Below are positions 48,748-57,734 of a DNA stretch of 64,000 nucleotides, one piece after another (the stretch's first letter is position 1; each line of letters begins with the position of its first letter). Both the position numbers and the translations under genes were made by a program. The DNA is taken from positions 1,302,001-1,366,000 of the forward strand of contig NZ_CP082161.1 of assembly GCF_023101665.1 (NCBI RefSeq). Direction: 5' to 3'. Under the pieces are notes generated by a model. That model saw nothing but the letters and a program-made list of their open reading frames with translations. It had not been told where the DNA came from and did no database searches. The stretch comes from Bradyrhizobium sp. 195. Its GTDB lineage: Bacteria; Pseudomonadota; Alphaproteobacteria; Rhizobiales; Xanthobacteraceae.

Positions 48748-48981
48748 CTACCACCTTTCACATCCGTAACAGCCATGACAGGATTTCTGCACTGTCAGCA
48801 CGGCGAGACGAGTTAGGATCGTTGGATTGCTCTCACCCCGCGCGGCCAGAGTTAGAACCTTCTCGGCGAGGCAAGCCTTCAATGAAGACGTCCGCTTTGC
48901 TTCAGGCACCATCCGGACAGCATCCTCCAGAGCACCTCTCAGCACAGCATGCAGCTTGGTTTGAGGGGGTGGATATGACAT
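48748..48981 (-). CDS. Small hypothetical protein with C-terminal Cys pair
   Basis: 77-residue minus-strand frame (MSYPPPQTKLHAVLRGALED, AVRMVPEAKRTSSLKACLAE, TILTRLAVLTVQKSCHGCYG, ending CERW). It looks like a coherent helical protein with a CHGCYGC cluster at the C-terminus. The ribosome site is weak (CAGGAT). No family recognised. A long plus-strand frame across the same stretch (48276-49061) looks like a shadow. Confidence 0.4.
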   Translation of the reverse strand: MSYPPPQTKLHAVLRGALEDAVRMVPEAKRTSSLKACLAEKVLTLAARGESNPTILTRLAVLTVQKSCHGCYGCERW

Positions 48982-49061
48982 GGCGCAAAATCCTGAACTT
49001 TGAATCTAACGATGAGGGCCCAGCATGTCCCAGCCTCCTGATGGTCCATCAAAACGTTTGA

Positions 49062-50150
49062 TAATGATGTTTCGTTTTGAGGTGGCAGTCAGTGGCTCAG
49101 CTGTGCCAAAACGAATACAATGACTAGGACCCGTTGAATGTGACAGTGGAGCTTCACAGACAGCTAAATTTTTGTTCTGATCATTGCTGGGCGATCTCGA
49201 CATTGACGCGACCGGAAAATCGTAGCGGCTTCGGCATTGCCGAAGGCAGTCTGCCGTGGTGACGTCCAGATCAAGCTGAAGTGACGCCTGTGCTACGCGG
49301 CTTCGTCTTCGAGCCGAACGTGCAGTTGGTGTGTCCCGCGATTGAAGAGGAGTTCGGATCAGCCGAGGCCCGAACGGTCTCTACTGATGGGGCAAGCCAC
49401 GTCTGTGCACAGTATACTCTGGGCCAAGCCGCCGGCGATATGTGCCGGCCAGGGGGCGCGTTGAGGGTGCGCTAGACACTGCCCGGTGGCGACATAGATG
49501 CGTCGGTTCGCGAGGACCTTGCCGATGAAGCGGCTGCCGCAGATCACAAGATCTAGGCATTGATCCCGCTGAGGCCCAGGGCCGCGTTCCAACTTCTTAT
49601 GAGCTTAAGGTGCCGCCCCTTTGCCTGTTTATTCGTTAGCGTCCGCTCGAAAACGGCTCGTCGCCTCTCGTGTGTAGAGCATAGCCGCCGCGCTCTGTTG
49701 GCTCACTGAGGCGTCAGGGCAGGGCTTGCGGACGGCAGCACGGGCGTGGCGTGCGAACCGGAAACGAGTCGCGCCGGCGGCCGCCGCTGCTTGGAATTCA
49801 TCCAGGTGGTCGATGAGCCATTCCAACGTTTTGTCCAGTGTCTATTCGGAGTCGCCGTCGCTTTGCGCTGTTGGAATTCAGGTGTGCTCGCCAGCGGCGA
49901 AAACTGCGCATATCGGGCCGATAAGCCAGCCCGGTCACGTGGCTCCGTTGAAGAAGATCTGTCGCGTAAAAAAACAAGTCGAAGATTGGTCCTTTCCAAC
50001 ATCGCGCGGTACGAGCCAGATGTACCGAGGCAGGTGGCGCCGTAGCAAGTCGCTTCGCGTTCCACTGTGGGGAGAGACATCGGCGCGGACTTCAGTCTTG
50101 TATCGCGCGTTGTCTGCCATTTCGATGTCCCAACAATCGGCTTGAGTAAA
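49062..50150. other. Gap without recognisable gene
   Basis: About 1.1 kb between the small hypothetical gene and an IS66 element. Only short frames without known motifs or ribosome sites. Confidence 0.4.
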
Positions 50151-50238
50151 GTTACGAGAGTAAGCGCGAAGCCGATACCCTTGCGTCAGAATTCGAATGA
50201 ACGTGCGATGAAGCCTCCGGCTTGGACGGAGGTTTGGG

Positions 50239-50661
50239 ATGGGATTGGACAGCAAAAAGGACGTCCATTTGGACGGCTCATCGGCGGGGTCGGTGAGCCG
50301 GCTGGAGGTTCTTGTAGGGCCCTCGGGACGTCGCGTGCGTTCCGATGCTGAGCGAGCTCGAATCGTCGCCGAGAGTCTGCTACCGGGTGCCCAGGTGTCC
50401 GAGGTGGCGCGCAAGCACGGAGTGACGCGCTGGCAGATCTACGATTGGCGACGGCGGTTTCGACAGCGGGGCATGTTGGCGCCGTGCGAGGCGTCGCAGC
50501 CGGCATTCGCGCCGCTGGTCGTGGAAGGTGCGTTGGAGGAGCGTCCGGTTCCGGCGATCAAGCTGGAGATCGCGATCGGCGATGTCGTGCTGCGGACGGA
50601 TACGGCCATTGATGCCGAACAGCTGTCCCGGGTGATCCGCGCAGTGCGAGCGTCAGGATGA
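50239..50661 (+). CDS. tnpA: IS66 TnpA (Orf1)
   Basis: 140-residue IS66-family accessory protein with an N-terminal helix-turn-helix (ARIVAESLLPGAQVSEVARK, HGVTRWQIYDWRRRFRQRGM) and the conserved C-terminal IKLEIAIGDVVLRTDTAID. The stop overlaps the ATG of tnpB by ATGA, as in intact IS66 elements. It is intact but useless without tnpB and tnpC. Confidence 0.88.
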   Translation: MGLDSKKDVHLDGSSAGSVSRLEVLVGPSGRRVRSDAERARIVAESLLPGAQVSEVARKHGVTRWQIYDWRRRFRQRGMLAPCEASQPAFAPLVVEGALEERPVPAIKLEIAIGDVVLRTDTAIDAEQLSRVIRAVRASG

Positions 50662-50800
50662 TCGCGACCGGTGCCGATCTGAAGAGTTACATCGCGACGC
50701 GGCCGATCGACTTCCGCTGTGGCCACGATGGACTTGCGGCGAAGGTGCAGGAGATGCTTCGCCTCGACCCGTTCAGCGGTGCAGCCTTCGTGTTCCGATC
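50658..50800 (+). pseudogene. IS66 TnpB, 3'-truncated
   Basis: The first residues MIATGADLKSYIATRPIDFR and DPFSGAAFVFRS match IS66 TnpB. After FVFRS the reading frame enters inverted tnpC sequence and loses similarity; about 60% of the protein is gone. Confidence 0.8.
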
Positions 50801-51306
50801 GGCGGCGTGTGATCAGCACGCGCCATTGCGCCGGGATCACGTCGAGGCGCTTGCTGACGTCCTCGCCGATCTTCGTCATGGCGCCGCAACCGCACGGACA
50901 CAGCGTGCTCGCAGGCTCGATGATCCGTTCCACTCGCGGCAAATGGGCAGGCAAGCAGCCGCGATTGCGATGAGAACCTTGATCCGGCACGGTCCGCGAT
51001 CGGCCCTGGATCACAGCCTCGGCTCTCTCCTGAGCCGCGTCCAGGATCCCTTGCGCGATCTCCACGTCTTCCAGCGGCAAGTGATACTGATCTGGCCGCA
51101 GCTTCTCGGACTTCGCGCCGAACTTCTCGCGTCGTAATTGCCCGAGAATGGTCGCAGGGCTTCTTCCAATGGTCCCGCCAATCCCACGGTCTTCAAAACA
51201 ATTCTCTTCAGTTCGCCGAAGACCAGAGAATCGGGTGGCTTGGCAACTCACGTTCGACCGCCTCCCGTTCCGAAGTTGACAGGGCGCGCATTGCCCAGCT
51301 CCTTCT

Positions 51307-52287
51307 TCAAGACTTTCTCCCGACAGAGGAGTGGGGTGATACTTCCGAGCCATGGGGTTGGGAACGCAAGGCCAGGGGCATTCCAAGGGCCGACACAAGA
51401 ACCGCGACGGCCCCCAGCCACTGTGTTGCGGTCAGTGTTTCCCGAAGGAAGATAGATGCGAAAATGGATGTAAACACGGGAACGAGCGGTAGCAACAGAG
51501 CGGCGGCTGTCGCGCTCATTCGCTGCAGCGCGATCCCGTAGAGGAGGAAGGGGATCGAAAAGAGCAGCAATCCGGATCCGGCCACCGGAACAACATCGCC
51601 GATGACCACAGAGAGCGTCGGCAATGGGCGAACGCAAATCCATGCAAATACGACCACTGCAAACGCGACGATCTGGCTCGCTGTCGTAAGGCGCAACGCA
51701 TCCACGCTTTGCGACATCACACGGACCGCTATGCTGTAGAGTGAGGCGAATAGCACGCCGGCGAGTACGAGCGCGACCCCCAGTCCCGGCGTTGCGGAAG
51801 GAGCGGATTCAGAGGTCCATTGCAAAAAGCCGACCCCGGCAAAAGCCAACAAACAGAGAAGGACGATAGCACTGTTAGGGATCTCGCCAAGGATCAACCA
51901 CGCAAGAAGTATGACCATCGGCAGTTCAACTGCGAACAGCATCGCCTCCACCGACGCCGGCAGCATCGATAGTCCGAAGATCGACAGACCAGACGCAAGC
52001 GCCGGCTGCAGGATGCCGGCAAGGCCAGCACGCCAATCGCTCAAGCGAGGCGGCGCACCTGAGAAGATCGATAGTACGGTCAGGCTTGCGGCACTCACAG
52101 CCAACTGCGCTGTCAGAAGCGAGAGCGGTTCGATGCAGCAGAGCGCGGCCTTGGACAGAACGTTGCCGATGCTCCAGCTGACCGTTGCGAGTGTTCCGCA
52201 AAGAAGCGGTAGGAAAAGAGATGGGCTTTCACTCAAGCTTATGACTCCCTTCGTCGCGGCGATCGGAGTGGGTTCACGGCAATGCAC
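51307..52287 (-). CDS. EamA/DMT-family inner-membrane transporter
   Basis: Drug/metabolite exporter-type permease of 326 residues with about ten transmembrane helices in two EamA repeats (LPLLCGTLATVSWSIGNVLS ... AIVLLCLLAFAGVGFLQW; LGVALVLAGVLFASLYSIAV ... WLGAVAVLVSALGMPLAL). The Pro/Glu at the repeat ends (LAWLILGEIPN, SIFLRETLTATQW) are typical. The first 15-20 residues are weakly supported; an internal start is possible. The substrate cannot be read from sequence. It sits alone between the IS66 debris and the repeats near 52.8 kb. Confidence 0.85.
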   Translation of the reverse strand: MHCREPTPIAATKGVISLSESPSLFLPLLCGTLATVSWSIGNVLSKAALCCIEPLSLLTAQLAVSAASLTVLSIFSGAPPRLSDWRAGLAGILQPALASGLSIFGLSMLPASVEAMLFAVELPMVILLAWLILGEIPNSAIVLLCLLAFAGVGFLQWTSESAPSATPGLGVALVLAGVLFASLYSIAVRVMSQSVDALRLTTASQIVAFAVVVFAWICVRPLPTLSVVIGDVVPVAGSGLLLFSIPFLLYGIALQRMSATAAALLLPLVPVFTSIFASIFLRETLTATQWLGAVAVLVSALGMPLALRSQPHGSEVSPHSSVGRKS

Positions 52288-52819
52288 GTTTGAATTCTCG
52301 GTTCATGATCTGCCGCTGCCGGATCGCATATCGAAACCAGAGCTCTAGTTGTCCTACCCAAGGTCTCGAAGCCACGAGTATCGCATGCGTTGTTTCTATT
52401 AGCCTCGAAGCTTCGTCGTTCCGCACCACTGGCGAATGGCATGGTCGGAGGTAACCGGCGACGCCCTTGCGATGATCGTACATGCGTTGTCGATCGCATG
52501 AAAACAAGTGAAAGAGCGATAAATCCATACCACGATTTACGTCATCTCCACCTCCGGGGCAGGCTGCTGCATCCTATGGGGTTGAAGACGGATCGGATCG
52601 AGCTGCCGTTCCGCCTTCGAAGGACCTGGATCCGGAGATGCGTAAAGCGCTCCGGAAGTTTCTAGTCGCATCGCTCGACGGATACGGCGATGCCCTCACG
52701 TGGATTGATTTCGCAACCCGAGGACGCGCGCAGATGATGATTGGGAGGACATTATGCCACAACGCCGGGGCCGGCGCTGAGGGCAGGCCTGGCCAAGGGC
52801 CGTTCAAGGCCTCGGGGCC
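52288..52819. other. Gap without recognisable gene
   Basis: A minus-strand frame 52274-52528 (RLIETTHAILVASRPWVGQL) and a plus-strand frame near 52610 (DPEMRKALRKFLVASLDGYG) look partly protein-like but match nothing I know. Confidence 0.35.
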
Positions 52820-52995
52820 GCACGCTTCTGCAGTTTTCGGAAGCTCGTAAACTGATTCGGTAATCGTAGTCCCTGCTTCTGTCCGAAACCACACGTGCCG
52901 AATGTAAGTAAATTGCCAGGGTGTCTGCACACGAGACATTCGGCCGAGAAATTGCGACCAGATTCCTCTGGTTTGCACTGGCCCAAATCATGCTG
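52820..52995 (+). repeat. Repeat A, copy 1 (with candidate activator and sigma-54 sites)
   Basis: Diverged direct repeat of 55812-55985 (shared CTTCTGTC-GAAACCA, GTGTCTGCA-ACG-GAC, ATTCGGCCGA/GTTCGGCCGA, GATTCCTCT). It holds TGT-N10-ACG at 52880-52895, one base from the NifA site TGT-N10-ACA, and a GG-N10-GC element (TGGCCCAAATCATGCT) at 52979-52994, about 85 bp downstream. Confidence 0.65.
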
Positions 52996-53401
52996 TGGCT
53001 ACCAGCGAGAACGCAGAATGGGAGGCGCCTTAGTTGCAACCAGCCATCGAGATGACGTCGTGCCACTGAGAATGTGGGCAAAATATAAGTCGTGATCCGA
53101 AATCCGACCTCGATCGGGAGGGGGCGACCTGATGGTCTTGGAAGTCCCGTCTTGGGTCATGACCTGGCTGAGATGCGCCATCCGCAACCTAGATGCGCAC
53201 GCTCACGCCAGGCGGGCATCTGGTACTCGGATCTGCGTGTGATACCGCTCGAACGCTTGGCGTCATGCCGCTGATGCAGAGATGGTCCAGGAAGCGCTGA
53301 CGAAGCGTTGATCGTTCGAGTGCGTCTGCTTGCTCGCTGCTTTCGGCAGCGAAGACGGTCTTCAAACTAATCGAATTGTCTGGGGCTAACATGGAGGCAT
53401 T

Positions 53402-55052
53402 ATGCGCATCTGCGGTATCAAGCTGACGCATGACGGATCAATCGCTCTTAGGACGGACGACTTGTTTTTTGTGTCGAGCAGGAGAAGCGGGACAACAATC
53501 CGCGATATCAAAGCATTGACAATCTCGATGCAGTTGTCGTCGCCTTGGCGGAGCAGGGGCTGGATGCGTCGGATGTTGATCAGTTCGTCCTCGACGGCTG
53601 GTGGGGAGAGGGGGAGTCGGAATTCAGGTCCTCAGTGGGGCTACGCCAATTACCCTCAAAGGTGCGCCGTATATTGAAAGTCATGGCGATGGCCTGCTAA
53701 CGTCGCGCGACGGCACTGGCCTGCTACTGGGCGGCAAATCCTTTCCTTACAGGAGCTATCCGCACGTCACGGGCCATGTGGCCGCCGCATACTGCACGAG
53801 TCCCTTTGCGAAAGCAGGGCAACCCGCGTTCTGTCTGGTGTGGGACGGCGGCACCTTTCCACGTCTTTATTATGTAGAACTCCGCGGAGCCCAGTTCGTC
53901 GAATGCCTGTTCCCAATGATTGGGCACGCCTATGCGGCCGCAGGTTATCACTTCGGACCGTATAAACAGGCGACCCGCACCAATTGGGATCTCGGTGTTG
54001 CCGGCAAGTTGATGGCTTACATCGCACTAGGCTCTGTTGATGAAAACATCGTCACGGTCTTTCAGGAGCTTTATGAGGAGCACTTTGGGACCAATGCAGA
54101 GCTCGCCCGTCCTGACAGTCCGGAGTCTGCGCTTGAAGCTGTGCATGATTACGTCGATGCCAGCGCGCAGCGGTTGAAGTCCAAGGCTTCCGAAGATGTG
54201 CTTGCATCGTTTCATTGTTTCCATGAGCGTCTGCTCGTTCGCGAAATGGCGCGTGCTTTGCAGCGCCATTCGCGTTTTCCAGCGCGCAACTTGTGTATAA
54301 CAGGCGGTTGCGCTCTCAACATAAAATGGAACAGTGCACTACGTGCCAGCGGCCTTTTCGATGCTGTCTGGGTGCCGCCCTTTCCGAATGACAGCGGATC
54401 GGCAATCGGTGCCGCTTGCTCGGCAGTGGCGGCGGACAAAGGCTTCGTGCCGCTTCAATGGTCAGTCTATAGCGGTCCAGCCCTGCAGCCGAGCGATGTG
54501 CCGACCGAATGGGACGCTGCGCCGTGTAGCATGAGTGAACTTGCGACCATTCTCGCCAGCAACAAGCCGGTGATTTTCTTTGCCGACCGGGCCGAGCTTG
54601 GGCCTCGGGCACTGGGTAGTAGAAGCATTCTCGCAGCCGCGACGACGGCGCGAATGAAGGATCATCTCAACGATATCAAACTTCGCGAACACTTCCGGCC
54701 GGTGGCTCCGATATGTTTGGAGGATCGTGCCCCGGACATTTTCAGTCCTGGAACGCCGGACCCTTACATGCTCTTTGATCATCAGACACGAGCAGAATGG
54801 CGGGACAAAGTCCCCGCCGTTGTACATCTGGACGGAACTGCGCGATTGCAAACCATTCCCAGAACGTCTCAGCACAAAGTCGCCAAGCTTCTCGTCCAAT
54901 ATGAAAAACTTACGGGTATTCCACTGCTTTGCAACACGAGTGCTAACCACCATGGACGCGGTTTCTTCCCGAATGTCGCAGCGGCCTGCCAGTGGGGAGG
55001 CGTTGAGCATGTATGGTGCCATGGCATGCTGTGGACGAAAACACAGAAGTGA
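53402..55052 (+). pseudogene. nodU: NodU-like carbamoyltransferase, two frameshifts
   Basis: NodU-type enzymes carbamoylate Nod factors. Three frames give one protein: MRICGIKLTHDGSIAL from 53402 after a GGAGG site; FCVEQEKRDNNPRYQSIDNL with DQFVLDGWWGEGESEF (53465-53630); and VLSGATPITLKGAPYIESHG to the stop at 55052. The last part has the Kae1-like region (HVTGHVAAAYCTSPF) and the C-terminal block RAELGPRALGSRSILA with ICLEDRAPDIF. The breaks look like a small deletion (about 5 nt) near 53445 and a 1-nt deletion near 53634. A protein from the third frame alone would lack the N-terminal strand. No nod box was found in the preceding 400 bp. Confidence 0.85.
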
Positions 55053-55169
55053 GCGATCCCCGGTCCACCGGCACCTTTCCCGCTAAGAATGAGCGAGATA
55101 TGACAGCGGGTCGCTGTCTACCGGATGTCGCCTAACGTTGCGCCGGGAGGATGCTTCGGGCTGCGAATA

Positions 55170-55435
55170 GTGCGGCAGGAGGACGATTTTATGTATGGTC
55201 CTCGGCACGGCTACCGGCTGATACAGGCATATCACGGTGCTCGGCGAGCCAGTGCCGGCATGCCGCAGAGCCTAACGATAGGCTTGCTGCGCTTAGTGTT
55301 CCTGGCACGGCCATTGCTATTGAGAAGCGGCAACACCGAGTGAGGCTGTGCATTCAGACGTGTCGGACAGAGGCTCTCTAACGCCGTGTGTCCATTTCCG
55401 AGAGAATAGGCACGGGAGCAACTGCGCTATCGTTG
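55170..55435 (+). repeat. Repeat B, copy 1 (with sigma-54 promoter)
   Basis: 266-bp direct repeat of 55982-56249 at roughly 90% identity. It begins GTGCGGCAGGAGGACGATTT and ends GCTATCGTTGG. The sigma-54 promoter at 55303-55318 lies inside. Downstream to 55811 no intact gene is seen. Confidence 0.85.
55303..55318 (+). promoter_or_regulatory. Sigma-54 promoter (-24/-12), copy 1
   Basis: TGGCACGGCCATTGCT matches the RpoN consensus TGGCACG-N4-TTGCW exactly. No intact gene follows, so this copy may be an orphan. Confidence 0.85.
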
Positions 55436-55811
55436 GGACTTGCCAGTGGGCTCATCAAGATCGCCGATTGCGATCGGCCAGCCATGATAAGGGCGGCAAG
55501 AAGGGCCGAAGGTCCGGGAAAAGCATCTTTCCGCTCAAGAGCGGTCTGGGATCGCCAGAGCGGCAGCAGCGGCCTGGAAAAAGGGCTTATCCCTCAATTT
55601 CAAACTGAGACACGGCGTTATCGCTCAATACCGTCCAGCGTCCCTGGCGATGGGTGCCGCGAAATGGCGCTGGCGCGACACGGGGATAATCATCGCACAA
55701 GGAAGCCGCTATTGGCGGCGACTACCGCATCAGCACCGGACATTTTGTCACAACTTAACAGTCGGCGCTGAGGACAGGCATAAGCGAGAATCGGGGCAAT
55801 GCCCAGAGCCG

Positions 55812-55985
55812 CACGCGCCGGACAGCTTTCGGTGACCCGAAAACTGATCAGGTGAGCGCAGTCCGTGCTTCTGTCGGAAACCAAACGTGACAAATGTCAG
55901 TAGATCGCCAGCGTGTCTGCAAACGCGACGTTCGGCCGAAAAGTCGCGAGCGATTCCTCTAGCTCGCACTGGCGCAAAGTGGTGC
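55812..55985 (+). repeat. Repeat A, copy 2
   Basis: Counterpart of 52820-52995. It has TGT-N10-ACG at 55872-55887, and its -24/-12-like element (TGGCGCAAAGTGGTGC) has 11-12 bases between GG and GC, so it is less canonical. Here repeat A runs directly into repeat B. Confidence 0.65.
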
Positions 55986-56249
55986 GGCAAGAGGACGATT
56001 TCATGTATGGTCCTCGGCACGGCTACCGCCTGATACAGGCATATCACGGTGCTCGGCGAGCGAATGCCGGCATGCCGCAGAGCCTAATCATAGGCGCTTG
56101 CTGCGCTTAGCGTTCCTGGCACGGCCGTTGCTATTGAGGGGCAGCAACACCGAGTGAAGCTGTGCATTCAGACGTGTAGACAGATGCTCTCTAAAGCCGT
56201 GTGCCCATTTCCGAGAGAGCAGGCGCGGGAACAGCCGCGCTATCGTTGG
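55982..56249 (+). repeat. Repeat B, copy 2 (with sigma-54 promoter)
   Basis: 268-bp copy of 55170-55435, contiguous with repeat A copy 2. It carries the sigma-54 promoter at 56117-56132 and lies upstream of the methyltransferase gene. Confidence 0.85.
56117..56132 (+). promoter_or_regulatory. Sigma-54 promoter (-24/-12), copy 2
   Basis: TGGCACGGCCGTTGCT, a full RpoN consensus match, about 270 bp upstream of the methyltransferase ATG. A candidate activator site TGT-N10-ACG lies about 230 bp further upstream. Confidence 0.87.
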
Positions 56250-56401
56250 CAGTCGGTTGATGGAGAGCGATATGAGGCCGGCTATCCGGCTTCCCAGCTC
56301 ACCGCTTGCCGGACGCTGAAGCAGTTCGTCCAGACCGGCCTGCTGGCCGGAGTTGTCCCGGCGTCTCGCGATGTTGTTTTCACCACAAGATGGAGAGTTA
56401 G

Positions 56402-57091
56402 ATGAATGCCCCGCTAGGCGTATCTGTAAGGCGCCAAACGACTGACGTAGATGCAATGCTAGCCGAACTGCGATTATGCGAGAGCCCGCATGACGTGGAA
56501 GTAAGCGGCCTGCCCCTGCACGTCCTGCCTGGTGTTTTGTCACCACGCCTAAGTCACGGTCCCGACGCATTGATGTCGAAGTGGCACGTCGAACCTGGCG
56601 CGACAGTACTCGATCTGGGATGCGGATCAGGTGTACTAGGGCTTGCAGCGCTCCGTGCCGGCGCAGGCTGTCTAGTGGCACTCGACATTAATCCGCAAGC
56701 CGTCCTCACGACGAAGATAAACATCGAGAGGTTAGGTTACTCGGACAAAGCCGAGGCGCGCTATAGCGACACCTATTCTGGGCTGCATTCCGGAGAAAAA
56801 TTTGACATCATTCTCTTTGCCGCCCCCTATTGGAATCGTAAAGCGAAAGACGACCTGGAGCGCTCTTGCTTCGATGAAGATCACAATGTCATGGCCTCTG
56901 CTCTCAAAGGTGCGCGGCGCCGCCTAAATGACAAGGGCGTGATGTATGTGCTCTTCTCTGATCAGGGAGATGTCGGGCGCGTCCTGAATTTGATTAATAG
57001 GAGTAAGCTGCGCGTCAGAAATATGCATATTTTCCGCCCGTCGATTCCAGAGGGGCACGTCCGGATTATTTGGGAGCTCACGGTGCGATGA
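56402..57091 (+). CDS. SAM-dependent methyltransferase behind a sigma-54 promoter
   Basis: Class I SAM methyltransferase of 229 residues. Motif I is VLDLGCGSGVLGLAALRAG, motif II acidic VALDINPQAVL, and motif IV ILFAAPYW in place of NPPY. This resembles PrmC/RlmG-type N-methyltransferases, but the altered NPPY makes protein or RNA targets uncertain; a small molecule is equally possible. The first ATG at 56402 follows GATGGAGAGTTAG. The upstream sigma-54 promoter suggests symbiotic (NifA/RpoN) expression. The frame is complete and ends before degenerate DNA. Confidence 0.85.
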   Translation: MNAPLGVSVRRQTTDVDAMLAELRLCESPHDVEVSGLPLHVLPGVLSPRLSHGPDALMSKWHVEPGATVLDLGCGSGVLGLAALRAGAGCLVALDINPQAVLTTKINIERLGYSDKAEARYSDTYSGLHSGEKFDIILFAAPYWNRKAKDDLERSCFDEDHNVMASALKGARRRLNDKGVMYVLFSDQGDVGRVLNLINRSKLRVRNMHIFRPSIPEGHVRIIWELTVR

Positions 57092-57527
57092 AAGCTCTTG
57101 GCTCTCGAGCGGCGTTCTGGCCGAGCATGGGCCCCTAAAGAAGGCCGAGGCACTGCACCGCTCGCTTTTCAAAAATCATAATGCTCGCGGCAGTTTCCCG
57201 GCCGACGAGGCGCGCTCAACGTTTCTCTCGCCGTGACCCACCGCGATGATCACCGAACCTATGAAAAGCCCGTTCTGGCGCACCTTCACGTAGGAGGCTA
57301 TCGATCCACGGTTATCACCGGCGCAGCATCGCGGAGCTCGCACTCGCCCTCACCGACGTTTCGATAAAGACGCGCGCCAAGTAATCCGGAAAGGCTGGGC
57401 TCGTCCGTTGCCGCGTACTCAGCATTCAGGAGGACTGCGTCTCGGGTCCTTACGGATCGCAGCCTACGTAATGATACGGAGGTCAGCCGTCGCACTTCCT
57501 TGATCTTGGAAATGCATCCTCATCTAC
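57092..57527. other. Gap without recognisable gene
   Basis: About 430 bp with only short frames (such as 57298-57495, minus) lacking known motifs. Confidence 0.4.
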
Positions 57528-57734
57528 ATGACACCATACAGACCAATCTACGATCCACAACTCTGGCGAGCTCGTGCGCAAGCAACGCGAATCAAAGCGG
57601 ATTCGCTCGGACCCGGCCAACCCAGGGACAGGCTCCTGAAAGTCGCCAATGAATACGATAAGCTGGCCCAACACGCAGAAAGGGGCGGCGCGCCCAGAAC
57701 CGACCAAGACCCAGGTTCGTGTCACGATTTCTGA
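57528..57734 (+). CDS. Small conserved hypothetical protein
   Basis: 68-residue soluble protein: DPQLWRARAQATRIKADSLG then DRLLKVANEYDKLAQHAER. This W-R-A-R-A...KVANEYDKLA-R pattern is common in short proteins of Bradyrhizobium and relatives with no assigned function. No convincing ribosome site. It may be a real small gene or a remnant. Confidence 0.55.
   Translation: MTPYRPIYDPQLWRARAQATRIKADSLGPGQPRDRLLKVANEYDKLAQHAERGGAPRTDQDPGSCHDF

Larger units (their letters stand above)
50160..51180 (+). mobile_element. Rearranged IS66-family element
   Basis: The left end starts GTAAGCGCGAAGCCG at 50160, like IS66 terminal repeats. It contains a complete tnpA (50239-50661), the first 46 codons of tnpB, and then, inverted, the N-terminal part of tnpC (about 50800-51180, minus strand: LRREKFGAKSEKLRPDQYHL and LDVIPAQWRVLITRR). 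The junction is near 50800, inside GATCGG. The remainder of tnpC and the right end are missing. Confidence 0.8.

Noticed and set aside
48276..49061. Plus-strand open frame of 261 codons
   Set aside because: No ribosome site, no motif and odd composition; a smaller minus-strand frame inside it looks more protein-like.
52805..52860. tts-like TTTTCGGAAGCT near repeat A
   Set aside because: The GTCAGCTT half is missing and no gene starts in suitable distance.
55172..55240. Possible NifA site TGTATGGTCCTCGGCAC
   Set aside because: Spacing between TGT and the ACA-like half is wrong.
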